Assembly: GCA_017985935.1 (NCBI GenBank)
Contig: JAGNWT010000039.1
Coordinates: 1 to 34,943, forward strand
Length of the DNA stretch: 34,943 nt
Direction: 5' to 3'
Source of the DNA: Anaerolineales bacterium
GTDB lineage: Bacteria > Chloroflexota > Anaerolineae > Anaerolineales > Villigracilaceae
This document shows positions 9,064-16,722 of the stretch, piece by piece. The position numbers and the translations under genes are program-made. The notes beneath the pieces are model-generated. The model saw nothing but the letters and a program-made list of their open reading frames with translations, searched no databases and was not told where the DNA came from. Within the stretch, counting starts at the first letter, position 1. Each line of letters opens with the position of its first letter.

Positions 9064-9151
9064 GGAGGGATGGCCGAGCGGCTGAAGGCGCATGTCTTGA
9101 AAACATGTTTGGGTCACACCAACGTGGGTTCGAATCCCACTCCCTCCGCCA
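9064..9151 (+). tRNA. tRNA-Ser (anticodon TGA)
   Basis: Complete cloverleaf of 88 bases including an encoded CCA. The acceptor stem is GGAGGGA with TCCCTCC (9141-9147); discriminator G is at 9148. The anticodon loop CTTGAAA gives TGA. A long variable arm typical of class II tRNA is present, and the T arm is GTGGG-TTCGAAT-CCCAC. It decodes UCA and other UCN serine codons. Confidence 0.97.
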
Positions 9152-9221
9152 GGCCTCCAAAGTGGCAGCTTTAGCAACTGCCCATGTGCGTTTCGAAGTT
9201 TGAAACGCCATCAAATGAATT

Positions 9222-9311
9222 GGGGAGGTGCCAGAGTGGCTGAATGGGCTCGCCTGCTAAGTGAGTGCTGGGTAAAACCAGTCGCGGGTTCGAATCCCGC
9301 CCTCCCCGCCA
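9222..9311 (+). tRNA. tRNA-Ser (anticodon GCT)
   Basis: Complete class II cloverleaf with encoded CCA. The acceptor is GGGGAGG with CCTCCCC (9301-9307). The anticodon stem CTCGC/GTGAG encloses the loop CTGCTAA, giving anticodon GCT, which reads AGC/AGU. A long variable arm (TGCTGGGTAAAACCAGTC) follows. It lies 70 bases after tRNA-Ser(TGA); the spacer contains a GCGTTTC/GAAACGC hairpin (9188-9208) without a T tail, compatible with a joint transcript that is processed. Confidence 0.97.
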
Positions 9312-9350
9312 CAAAAAAATACGCCCGGTTTCGGGCGTATTTTTTTGTTT
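9312..9350 (+). terminator. Strong bidirectional terminator between the tRNA-Ser pair and the ATP-grasp gene
   Basis: A 17-base perfect stem (9311-9327 with 9332-9348) with a GTTT loop. The GC core CGCCCG/CGGGCG is flanked by A7 on one side and T7 on the other. It can end the tRNA transcript on + and the seven-gene cluster on -, whose last stop codon lies at 9368. Confidence 0.93.
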
Positions 9351-9367
9351 CCGCCATTCATAATAAC

Positions 9368-10504
9368 TTAGGGCGCTTCTTCACCATTCCACTCAATATC
9401 ATAAGTGGTCGCCTCAAGCGGGCTGATATCCTTTTCACGTGCCAACGCCAAATAAGAAAACAAACTTCTAAATTGAAGCAGGAAAGGTAAAGGGTCACGG
9501 AAGTCGAGGATCACATCCCTGCTTGCAAGGAAGGTCTTCAGCCATTGTCGAAAACCGCCCTTCCTGCCATAGACCAGCATGGCAAGCGCCAGCATGGATG
9601 ACCCGCCATCCGCCGGAGTGATGCAATCCATATCCGGGTTGAGGAAGGCATCTGCAAACTTCGGGTGCGAAGCCAGCAAATGCGCTCCGCTTGTCGCGCG
9701 CGGGTTGCACTCCAGGGCATAAATGGGACCATCCACCGATTGGATGAAATCAAAAGCAACCTGCCCGGTAATGTGATTCTTCTCCACAAAGGTCTTCACC
9801 CATTGAAAACTTGCAAGGTGCTGAACCGGTTGAAAAACGATCGCCGCCCCTCTCCCGGCTGTATAGCCCGCGCGATACGCCGCATGCGCGGTGATATGTC
9901 CATTATGACAAACGCTGTAAGTACAAAATTCTGAGCCCTTGATAAAGCGCTGCGCAACCCACGGCGTGCTCGAGTGAAGCCTCAGCGTGGATGAGACCGA
10001 TCGCAACGGAGGCAGGATCATGGTCCGTGAAGCGAACCGCGAATAAGCCGGCTTAAGCACAAGCTCCTTCCAATGCGCGTACGCCTGGAACAACATATCC
10101 ATGCTCGTCACCAGCATCGACTCGGGGACCGACAATCCATTCTCCGCCGCGTTGACCGCAAACTTCCACTTGTTGTGCAGCCCATTCAATTTTTCGATCG
10201 GCTCCGCGAACACCTCACATGGAAGTTCATCGCGCCCAAGGGCAATGTGGAAGATCTCCTCGCAAGTGGGGATCAACAGGTCGATCTGATTCTCTTCGAT
10301 GATCTTCTTCAACGCCGAAATGAAAGCCGGTCTTTCGTAACGCGGAGCGGGCACCAGAAAATTGGCTTTGATCGCCGCTGACGGCTGACTCAAATGTCCG
10401 CGCAAAGACTCCGCCATAAAGACGGTATGCCCCGCGCGATGAAATACACGGGCAAGTTCAAGTGTCACGGGCGCGCGCCCGCCGGTCAGAAGAATGTTTG
10501 CCAT
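9368..10504 (-). CDS. ATP-grasp ligase, last gene of the ole-like cluster
   Basis: 378 residues, predicted ATP-dependent carboxylate-amine/thiol ligase working through an acyl-phosphate. An N-terminal Rossmann-like pre-ATP-grasp domain opens with ILLTGGRAPVTLELAR (4-19). The ATP-grasp core spans about 114-275: Lys114, Lys151 in ELVLKPAYSRF, a hinge WVAQRFIKG (182-190), and the metal-binding ALECNPRATSG with Glu265, Asn267 and Arg269. The C-terminal 100 residues are unassigned. It follows the ketosynthase gene by 134 bases, a larger gap than elsewhere in the cluster, so it might have its own promoter; a weak AAGCC/GGCTT hairpin lies in that gap. Substrates are unknown; joining a cluster-made acyl group to an amine is an inference. 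The start ATG has only a weak ribosome binding site. Confidence 0.85.
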   Translation of the reverse strand: MANILLTGGRAPVTLELARVFHRAGHTVFMAESLRGHLSQPSAAIKANFLVPAPRYERPAFISALKKIIEENQIDLLIPTCEEIFHIALGRDELPCEVFAEPIEKLNGLHNKWKFAVNAAENGLSVPESMLVTSMDMLFQAYAHWKELVLKPAYSRFASRTMILPPLRSVSSTLRLHSSTPWVAQRFIKGSEFCTYSVCHNGHITAHAAYRAGYTAGRGAAIVFQPVQHLASFQWVKTFVEKNHITGQVAFDFIQSVDGPIYALECNPRATSGAHLLASHPKFADAFLNPDMDCITPADGGSSMLALAMLVYGRKGGFRQWLKTFLASRDVILDFRDPLPFLLQFRSLFSYLALAREKDISPLEATTYDIEWNGEEAP

Positions 10505-10638
10505 GAATTTAATCCATTAACACTAAAACAATATCACAGAACACGGCTACTTCCAAGTTTGTTTTTCTACCTGTAAAAAATTTCTCGCCCAAGCCAGAGT
10601 CGGGCTTCAGTTCCGCAGCACATTAAAGGCGCGTCAGA

Positions 10639-11634
10639 TCAAAAGGTCAACACCAGCCCGCCAATGGACAATCCCGCGCCGGTGCCAACCAGCAGCACCT
10701 TATCGCCGCGTTGAATGCGCCCATCTCGCACACCTTGATACAAGGTGGCAGGGATCGAAGCCGCCACACAATTTCCCAGCGTCTCGATCGTGCGGATGAT
10801 TTTCTGCTCTTTCCAGCCAAACCGTTCCAACATCATCAAGCCGACCTTGCTTGCCTGATGCGGCACGATCACATCCACGTCGAGCATGCCTTGAGACAAG
10901 CCCGGATATAACTCATCCAAAAATTCATGTGCGATGCCGCGCACCATGCGCAAGACAGCAGGACCATCCATGTGAAAAAGATCATCCTCAGGGTTATGCC
11001 CCGCAAAGCGTGGATGAAAGCGTGAGCCGCCCCCCATGATGGTCGTAAGATACGCGCCATCGCCATAGGTCTTGAAATGCGCATGATGGATCATGGACGG
11101 GTCACCGGCTTCCGGGCGGGTGACCACCACTGCAGCAGCCGCATCTCCCACCAGTGAAGCGGACTCCGGCTCCTTTGGATTGATCCCACAGGAAGCCACA
11201 TCTGCGCTGGCAATGAGGATGTTCTTATAACGTCCGCTATGGATGAAGTTCGATGCTACATCCATGGCGGCCACGAAGCTCAAGCAAGTCGTATGGACGG
11301 TCATCGCCGGAATGCCAGACTTGCCCAACCCCAATTGACGTTGGATCAATGATCCGGTATCGGGGATGGCTTGCTCCCCCGTCCCTGAGGCATTGATGAT
11401 CAGGTCAAGTTGATCCGGCTTGAGTTTCGCCTCATCCAACGCTTCACGCGCCGCCTCGGCAGACATGAACGAGGATGTTTCGTCTGTCACCCAACGGCGT
11501 TCACGCACCCCATTGCGCCGCTCCACCCAGCCTGCAGAAAGCCCGCACAGTTCCTCTATCTCCGAATTGGGAACGACCCGCTTCGGGAGGTAACGTCCCA
11601 AACCAATGATCTTTAGCGGAATATTAACTTGCAT
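10639..11634 (-). CDS. 3-oxoacyl-ACP synthase III family protein (FabH/OleA-like)
   Basis: Thiolase-fold condensing enzyme of 331 residues with the complete KAS III triad: Cys117 in VHTTCLSFVAAMD, His259 in VPHQAS and Asn288 in LGNCVAASIP. The glycine-rich C-terminus GTGAGLSIGG is normal. The N-terminus resembles FabH (GRYLPKR, then WVERRNGVRERRW), whereas the context with OleC- and OleD-type enzymes suggests OleA, which condenses two acyl-CoA molecules head to head into a 2-alkyl-3-ketoacid. The sequence around Cys117 (CLSFVAAMDVA) resembles the OleA pattern CLAFINGMDIA that I recall. Which acyl donors are used cannot be decided here. An AGGAGA lies about 11 bases before the ATG. It follows the acyltransferase gene by 32 bases on the same transcript. 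Confidence 0.85.
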   Translation of the reverse strand: MQVNIPLKIIGLGRYLPKRVVPNSEIEELCGLSAGWVERRNGVRERRWVTDETSSFMSAEAAREALDEAKLKPDQLDLIINASGTGEQAIPDTGSLIQRQLGLGKSGIPAMTVHTTCLSFVAAMDVASNFIHSGRYKNILIASADVASCGINPKEPESASLVGDAAAAVVVTRPEAGDPSMIHHAHFKTYGDGAYLTTIMGGGSRFHPRFAGHNPEDDLFHMDGPAVLRMVRGIAHEFLDELYPGLSQGMLDVDVIVPHQASKVGLMMLERFGWKEQKIIRTIETLGNCVAASIPATLYQGVRDGRIQRGDKVLLVGTGAGLSIGGLVLTF

Positions 11635-11666
11635 GAATGTTCTCTCTCCTAAAAAATGATCGCTGA

Positions 11667-12824
11667 CTAAAAATCCATCTTCTTAAAATACGGGATCGCC
11701 GCCTTGGATACCGCACCGATCAACTTCCACGGCAGCCGCCTCTTGCGGGGCAAATGGGCGGTGAACACAGCGTTGTATTCCGTCACAGACTCGCCGCCGC
11801 GCACTTTCTTAAATCTGCCCACCCCGCCGCTGGCATGCACCAGCAGCCCGCGCTTCACGCCTTCCTGCAGAGTGACCAATGTCAGAAGACGGTACAACCC
11901 TTCATCAAGCGGCAGAGAAGTGTCGTACCCAAAGAGCGGCTGGGTCATGGCACCGTTTCGGACAAAGAATCCCATAATGGCATTCAACCGTCCATCCTTC
12001 TTAAGTCCGTGCAGGTGCAAGATACCTTCGTCCCGAGCCAGTTTCAAAAAGTCAAATGTGAACTGCGGGTTGTAATACGAATATTTTTCCAGATACAAGA
12101 GATTGTATAACTCCACGGCGCGGCGCAGTTCGTCATCCGACAGATCCCTGCCGCCCACAACCTCGTAGCCGTTCTTTTTCAACACCCGAACATCTTCCTT
12201 GCATTGACGGGTCTTCAATGCTGCAACAGGATCCATATACCAGACCTGACGACTCAAGACCAGATCATATCCCAGCTTTTCAAGGCTTTGATAAACATGC
12301 GGATTCTTCTTTTGGTCCACAGAGCGGAACACAATGGCACGGTCAGGGAACCATCGAATCAGCGCTTCGCTCAAAGCCGATATCTGGTCGCTGCTTATCG
12401 AAGGATATAGATTCGTCGATAGCAGATAATTATTGACGAAGACCACCTTATCCAGCTCTGCGTAGCGGAAGTATAAAGCCACCGGATTCATCACCAGCTT
12501 TACCGCCGCTTCTGCCAACGGGTTATTGAGGTGTTTCACTTCTTCGAAAGCGCCATAGGACACATAGTGGCTATAGGGTGAAACGGTATAGGTATTTTGC
12601 GGGTGAAAATCTGTGACCGTGATGGGGATGACCGTCTCCCCTGCCAGGACAGCCATCAACCGGGTGTGATACACATTGCGGATGTATCGCTGCGGATCGT
12701 CTGCCATTAATGGCGTGAGATAACGACGCGCGTACTCTCCGTCATCAGTTTTCGGGAAAGGCAGAGAATGGATGGTATCGCGGGTGAAAAGCCGTGGCGC
12801 CTCTTCAAGCTGAAAAGAGGTCAT
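11667..12824 (-). CDS. FemAB/GNAT-like acyltransferase of the ole-like cluster
   Basis: 385 residues with no signal peptide or membrane span. The second half has the feel of an acyl-CoA N-acyltransferase (GNAT/FemAB/BioF2-like) domain: an ELYNLLYLEKYS helix, a LHLHGLKKDGRLNAIMGFF strand pair and the closing segment EGVKRGLLVHASGGVGRFK. The N-terminal half may be a second, degenerate copy of the fold, as in FemAB proteins. This is a weak fold-level call; neither acyl donor nor acceptor is predictable. Its ATG overlaps the stop codon of the hydrolase gene upstream (ATGA), so the two are translationally coupled, which ties it to the pathway. Confidence 0.65.
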   Translation of the reverse strand: MTSFQLEEAPRLFTRDTIHSLPFPKTDDGEYARRYLTPLMADDPQRYIRNVYHTRLMAVLAGETVIPITVTDFHPQNTYTVSPYSHYVSYGAFEEVKHLNNPLAEAAVKLVMNPVALYFRYAELDKVVFVNNYLLSTNLYPSISSDQISALSEALIRWFPDRAIVFRSVDQKKNPHVYQSLEKLGYDLVLSRQVWYMDPVAALKTRQCKEDVRVLKKNGYEVVGGRDLSDDELRRAVELYNLLYLEKYSYYNPQFTFDFLKLARDEGILHLHGLKKDGRLNAIMGFFVRNGAMTQPLFGYDTSLPLDEGLYRLLTLVTLQEGVKRGLLVHASGGVGRFKKVRGGESVTEYNAVFTAHLPRKRRLPWKLIGAVSKAAIPYFKKMDF

Positions 12825-13672
12825 GGCTGGGAGGTGCGATTTACCCGGGAGTCGAACTGGGCGATCGTCTCTTCACAGTGCGAAGGGATGACATGCGTAT
12901 TGGGATGGGTCTGGTAATAGTTCTGCAGGGTTCCCAGGGTTTCCCGGTAGGCAGCCGGGTCTGGAAAGAGATTATCCGCTATTTTATGCGGCGGACGATT
13001 TTCAACGATCGACCGTTTGAGCCATGCCGCATCTGCCACAAAGAAAAAGACACAGCCAGAGTCATCGCGGGCAAAGATTCCCATCTGCCCATGGGCGTGA
13101 CCGGGGAGTTCAACACCGATCAGCGAGCCGTCACCGAGCAGGTCATAGCCAGTCTTGAACGGCAGGTACTCTTCAGAGAGCAGGATGGGTTTGGTGATGT
13201 CCACTTCCTGTGAACGGGAGGCAAAGTCTGTGGGGACGAGCCCGCGCAGGTAGGCATGCTTCATGTCTTCCTGGGGCGGCAGGTGGCGGAGATGTGAAAA
13301 GGCGTGGGGAAGGTAAACGAAACGGGACCAGTTGAGGTCGACGAGTGACCCGATGTGATCGGCGTGAAAGTGAGAGATGAAGACGTGAGAAATATCCTGC
13401 AGGCGGAGTCCCAGCCCAGCGAGTTGATTCACCACAAGGTCTTCCTCTCGCAGGGTAACGGGAGTCATCCAGCGGTAAATGCGCTTGGGGAATTTTTTGG
13501 TTTCATCAAAGAAGCGGTAGGAATAGCCAGTATCAAAAAGCATTGCGCCAAATTTAGGATGACGGAAGAGGGCGAACATGGCGGGGAAATGGATCGTGCG
13601 CCAGCGCCCGCCATGAATGGCGATGTGCTCGGGGGCAGTGCAGTAACCGGCATGAAGAATATCAATTTTCAT
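12821..13672 (-). CDS. MBL-fold metallohydrolase (lactonase-like), occupying the place of OleB
   Basis: 283 residues, metallo-beta-lactamase fold with a complete dinuclear metal site: HFHADH at 101-106 (HxHxDH), His192 in ELPGHAHGQMG, Asp214 in VADAAW and His265 in VIPSHCEE. This set and the PGHAHGQ loop resemble N-acyl-homoserine-lactone lactonases more than beta-lactamases or glyoxalase II. A hydrolytic action on a lactone or thioester is expected. In the classical Ole pathway the beta-lactone made by OleC is decarboxylated by OleB, an alpha/beta-hydrolase-fold protein; none is present here and this hydrolase sits directly after the oleD-like gene (15 bases). A role in opening the beta-lactone is inference. 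It is a cytoplasmic protein without signal peptide; its stop overlaps the next start. Confidence 0.88.
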   Translation of the reverse strand: MKIDILHAGYCTAPEHIAIHGGRWRTIHFPAMFALFRHPKFGAMLFDTGYSYRFFDETKKFPKRIYRWMTPVTLREEDLVVNQLAGLGLRLQDISHVFISHFHADHIGSLVDLNWSRFVYLPHAFSHLRHLPPQEDMKHAYLRGLVPTDFASRSQEVDITKPILLSEEYLPFKTGYDLLGDGSLIGVELPGHAHGQMGIFARDDSGCVFFFVADAAWLKRSIVENRPPHKIADNLFPDPAAYRETLGTLQNYYQTHPNTHVIPSHCEETIAQFDSRVNRTSQP

Positions 13673-13687
13673 ATTTCACCACAAATG

Positions 13688-14689
13688 TTATGAAGAAGAA
13701 TTGGGGTTGGCTTTCTTCCACCAGCTCAAAAATCTTTGCACGCCTTCTTCCACAGAAATTTTTGGCTGATAGCCAAGGTCTGTTTTCGCGGCAGAGATAT
13801 CGAGGGTGGTGCTGTTGGCCATCATGCTCACAGAGAGTCTGGTAAGCGGCGGCTCGGGGCTGTAGGGAATCAGCGAGTAGATCAATTCAAAAGCTCCGCC
13901 CGCCAGGTTTGCGGTCCGCAGGGATATCTTTCGGGCAGGATGCGGGAATTTTAACTCATCGCAAATTCTTTCGATCAACTTCCAGATCTTTACCGGCTCG
14001 GCGTTGGAAATGTTATATTTTTTTCCAAGGGTATTTGCCGGCGACTCAACACATAACAACAAGGCATCCACCACGTTTTGGATGTAGGTCAGGTCAACCA
14101 TGTTTTCGCCATCGCCCAAAATGGGAAGCCTGCCGGTCTTAAGACGGGAGAGCAGACGCGGAAAAATGACCGTATCGCCTTCCCCGAACAACGCCCGCGG
14201 GCGGATCGACACCACGGGAAGTCCACTCGCAAAACCTTTATCGATCTCTTCTTCTGCCAGCAGTTTTGTGTGTGCGTAGTTACTGACAGGCTCGGGCAGC
14301 GGGTCGGTTTCTCTCACGCCCACACGCGAGCCATGACCAAAGTAAATGCTCGGTGTTGAAACATACACAAGCCGCTTTACATTGCCATCCAGACAAGCCT
14401 GCACCACATTGCGCGTGCCGATAACATTCGCCTGATAGAATTTTTCGAAGTTACCCCACGGCGATGGAAGCGCGGCGCAGTGAAAAACGATCTCCTGCCC
14501 GTTGAACAAATCAGAGATCTCATCCTGTTTGGAAATATCAGCACGAAGCGGACGGATGCCTTCATCTTCAAGCTCGTTCAACTTGATCGGGTTGCGCCCA
14601 AGCGCGGTCACATCCCAGCCCATACCGTGCAGTCGGCGCGTCAATGCGCCGCCAAGAAAACCAGTCGCGCCGGTCACCAACGCTTTCAT
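13688..14689 (-). CDS. oleD: OleD-type NAD(P)-dependent 2-alkyl-3-ketoacid reductase (extended SDR)
   Basis: 333 residues, extended short-chain dehydrogenase (3-beta-HSD-like). The dinucleotide loop GATGFLGG is at 7-14; catalytic Ser111 in YVSTPSIYF and Tyr138/Lys142 in NYAHTKLLAEE are intact. The pattern STPSIYF, ISNAEPVKIWKLI and PPLTRLSVSMMANS, followed by DLGYQPKISVEEG, is characteristic of OleD, which reduces the 2-alkyl-3-ketoacid made by OleA to the beta-hydroxy acid used by OleC. The ATG overlaps the oleC stop codon (ATGA), consistent with the common oleC-oleD pairing. The symbol is by homology; activity on the native chain length is untested. Confidence 0.85.
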   Translation of the reverse strand: MKALVTGATGFLGGALTRRLHGMGWDVTALGRNPIKLNELEDEGIRPLRADISKQDEISDLFNGQEIVFHCAALPSPWGNFEKFYQANVIGTRNVVQACLDGNVKRLVYVSTPSIYFGHGSRVGVRETDPLPEPVSNYAHTKLLAEEEIDKGFASGLPVVSIRPRALFGEGDTVIFPRLLSRLKTGRLPILGDGENMVDLTYIQNVVDALLLCVESPANTLGKKYNISNAEPVKIWKLIERICDELKFPHPARKISLRTANLAGGAFELIYSLIPYSPEPPLTRLSVSMMANSTTLDISAAKTDLGYQPKISVEEGVQRFLSWWKKANPNSSS

Positions 14690-16272
14690 GACAATCTCTT
14701 TTCTGCAAGAGAAGTTAACTCTTCGCGGATGATCTTGGAGTTGTGCCGAACATCGGTCGGGAATTTTTTCATGAACAAAAAGTCCTTTATTGTTGAAGCC
14801 TGCGGATGCCGCCCTGCCATCGCCATCAGATCCGCTTTGATTGTATCTTTATTTTCCCTGACTCCTTTTTTCAACTCCACCCACAGCACAGGCTTGCCCC
14901 TCACTCCCACCAGCGCAGTTCGAGCCACCCGCGAATGCGCGTTGAAAATATTTTCGATCTGCTCTGTGAACATCACATCATCTTCAGTGACCACGCGGTG
15001 AGATTTTCTTCCGCAGTACCAGAGCCTGCCTTCTTCATCAAAATATCCCACATCGCCCATGCGGTGGATGATGTCATCGCCAAATCTGATCTTTGATAAG
15101 CGGTTGGCATCTGCTCTGTGGATGTAACTGCCGGTCGTGGCTGCGCTTTGAACGGTGATCTCCCCAACGACATTGGATTCCACTGTGAGCGAATCCCGCC
15201 ACTCTTCGAGCGGCTCGTCGGTGATGCGGATGATCCGCACGGTCACACCTTCAATGGGTTTGCCCAGGCAAATCCCCGCACCGTTCTCGGTCTTTTCCTT
15301 CATTGAAAATATCTCACGGCTTTCCACTTTGGCAATCGGCAGGGTTTCCGTCGCACCGTAAATGCCGAAGAGATCGGTCTGGTCTGCAAGCAATTTCCTA
15401 ACCTCATGTTGAAGTTGAATCGTCGCTGGCGCGCCCGCAGTGATGACACGTTTAAGGGAAGGCAGTTTTGCCGAGAGGGGGATGCCGTAATCTGCAAGAA
15501 TATTCAGCACCACAGGCGAGGCGAACATGTTGGTGACATTGAATTTCTGAATCGCGCCGATCACCTTGGCAGGGTCAGTTTTGCCCGGCACAGGGAAATT
15601 AATATCGGGAATGACAGAAGTGACTCCCAGCAGAGAGTCGATCAGGGCGTAGAGGGGGAAAGCGGGCAGGTCAATTTCGTCTGGCGAAATCTTGAAAGTA
15701 TCTGCAAGCATATCCAACTGGGCAGAGAAATTTCCCTGAGTGTAAACCGCCCCTTTTGGCAAACCTGTGCTCCCGGAAGTGTAGATGATGGCGGCAGGAG
15801 AGGTAACTGGTGATTGGGAATTGGAGATTCGAGGTTGAGGTTGAACTTTGAAAGTTGAACGTTGAACGGATGCCATGGTCAGGTTGTGCTTGACGCTGTC
15901 TTTGCCCCATCCGAAGAGGATTCGCAATGTGTGAGTCAGCCCGTTGCCGATGAAGATCTCAGGCTTCGCTTCCGCGAGACACTCGCCGACCTTCTTGAGT
16001 CCAATGGCGGGGTCCACAATGACGGGGACGATACCCTGTTTGAGCAAGGCAAATGCCAAAGCGAAAAAATCTGCCGAGGGCGGGGTCATCAGGGCGGCGG
16101 TACTGCCTGGGGTCAGCGAGCAGGCTGAAAGTCCGTCAGCGAACCGCAGGGATGAATCCAATAATTGAGCGTAGGTGACCGTTATCCAATCCCCATCTTG
16201 AGCGTAGATCAAGGCGGCTTTTTCGGGATGCCGCGCCGCGTTGGATTCGAAGCGTGCAAAAAGCGAGGTCAT
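14686..16272 (-). CDS. oleC: OleC-type beta-lactone synthetase (AMP-forming acyl-CoA synthetase superfamily)
   Basis: 528 residues, adenylate-forming enzyme. ATP loop YTSGSTGLPKG (164-174), YGATE (305-309), HRMGDVGYFDEEGRLW (403-418) and the C-terminal lysine in DVRHNSKI (Lys513). The segments DLPAFPLYALID, TSVIPDINFPVPG, GRKSHRV (421-427) and KFPTDVRHNSKI mark the OleC subgroup, which adenylates a 2-alkyl-3-hydroxyacid and closes it to a cis-beta-lactone instead of forming a CoA ester. The start at 16272 shares an ATGA with the upstream GNAT stop; a longer frame to 16314 would overlap that gene. Residues about 135-157 are encoded by a heptanucleotide repeat run and look like a low-complexity insertion before the ATP loop; they contain no stop or frameshift. 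Confidence 0.88.
   Translation of the reverse strand: MTSLFARFESNAARHPEKAALIYAQDGDWITVTYAQLLDSSLRFADGLSACSLTPGSTAALMTPPSADFFALAFALLKQGIVPVIVDPAIGLKKVGECLAEAKPEIFIGNGLTHTLRILFGWGKDSVKHNLTMASVQRSTFKVQPQPRISNSQSPVTSPAAIIYTSGSTGLPKGAVYTQGNFSAQLDMLADTFKISPDEIDLPAFPLYALIDSLLGVTSVIPDINFPVPGKTDPAKVIGAIQKFNVTNMFASPVVLNILADYGIPLSAKLPSLKRVITAGAPATIQLQHEVRKLLADQTDLFGIYGATETLPIAKVESREIFSMKEKTENGAGICLGKPIEGVTVRIIRITDEPLEEWRDSLTVESNVVGEITVQSAATTGSYIHRADANRLSKIRFGDDIIHRMGDVGYFDEEGRLWYCGRKSHRVVTEDDVMFTEQIENIFNAHSRVARTALVGVRGKPVLWVELKKGVRENKDTIKADLMAMAGRHPQASTIKDFLFMKKFPTDVRHNSKIIREELTSLAEKRLS
15802..15869. repeat. Degenerate heptanucleotide repeat tract inside oleC
   Basis: Ten consecutive near-heptamers on the + strand of the form GRNNNTT: GGTAACT, GGTGATT, GGGAATT, GGAGATT, CGAGGTT, GAGGTT (6), GAACTTT, GAAAGTT, GAACGTT, GAACGG (6). 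The period is not a multiple of three, yet the gene stays open; the tract encodes a Ser/Gln/Pro/Val-rich linker at residues 135-157. It resembles the short tandemly repeated heptamers known from cyanobacteria. Confidence 0.75.
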
Positions 16273-16538
16273 TCGTTGGGGTGGCGCTGCATGTACTTGT
16301 CCACGAACCAGCACAGTGACTTGACCTTGAGGTTGTTCTCGCGGGCAAACTTCAACCCTTCGCGGACCAGAGCGCTGCCAATGCCGCGCCCCTCCAACGC
16401 AGACGGGACTCCCGTGTGCGTGAATACGATGGTATCTCCGCTCAGGTAGTAATTAAGGGAGGCGGTATGCGACTCGAGTTGAACTTGAAAGCTCTGACGC
16501 TCGGTAACGTGAATGACAAGGGGCTCATTTTGCGGCAT
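16269..16538 (-). CDS. Small GNAT-family N-acetyltransferase (YjdJ/GTL3B type), first gene of the ole-like cluster
   Basis: 89 residues, the compact single-domain Gcn5-related acetyltransferase family. The pattern TIVFTHTGVPSALEGRGIG followed by SALVREGLKFAREN is the family's acetyl-CoA-binding strand-loop-helix, with EGRGIGSAL as the pyrophosphate loop; the C-terminal CWFVDKYMQRHPNE is also typical. GAGGAAA precedes the ATG. Its stop overlaps the oleC start (ATGA), making it the promoter-proximal gene. Family members are mostly uncharacterised; it may be only a passenger or may acetylate an amine handled by the cluster. It diverges from kamA across a 184-base intergenic region. Confidence 0.85.
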   Translation of the reverse strand: MPQNEPLVIHVTERQSFQVQLESHTASLNYYLSGDTIVFTHTGVPSALEGRGIGSALVREGLKFARENNLKVKSLCWFVDKYMQRHPNE

Positions 16539-16581
16539 GGGATTTCCTCTGCCCCATTTTACCCGCTAAAAAATGCCGACA

Positions 16582-16610
16582 TTGACCCATGTTCCGTTTG
16601 CTTTTACAAT
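16582..16610 (+). promoter_or_regulatory. Sigma70-type promoter for kamA
   Basis: TTGACC (16582-16587), 17-base spacer, TACAAT (16605-16610), each with one mismatch to consensus. Transcription would begin near 16617, giving a leader of about 105 bases before the kamA ATG. I saw no equally good promoter for the divergent cluster; a TAAAAT on the - strand lacks a -35. Confidence 0.7.
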
Positions 16611-16722
16611 GCTAATCATGCTGTTGAAATTTGCAGGTTTCTTCCGCCCCGATCACGACCCTCCGCTGGCGCGGCACCCTCGCGCATTCAAACTTTAACC
16701 CTAAAATTTTTCGGAGGAAAAA

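Noticed and set aside
10505..10638. Small gene between the ATP-grasp and ketosynthase genes
   Set aside because: No frame with a start and ribosome binding site of useful length; only a weak hairpin is visible.
12821..13672. Beta-lactamase or antibiotic resistance gene
   Set aside because: The fold is shared, but there is no signal peptide, the loop pattern is lactonase-like, and it sits within a biosynthetic operon.
15802..15869. CRISPR array
   Set aside because: The repeat unit is only seven bases, degenerate and without spacers; no cas gene is present.
16273..16314. N-terminal extension of OleC
   Set aside because: It overlaps the GNAT gene; the ATG at 16272 forms an ATGA overlap and begins with the usual N-terminus of the family.
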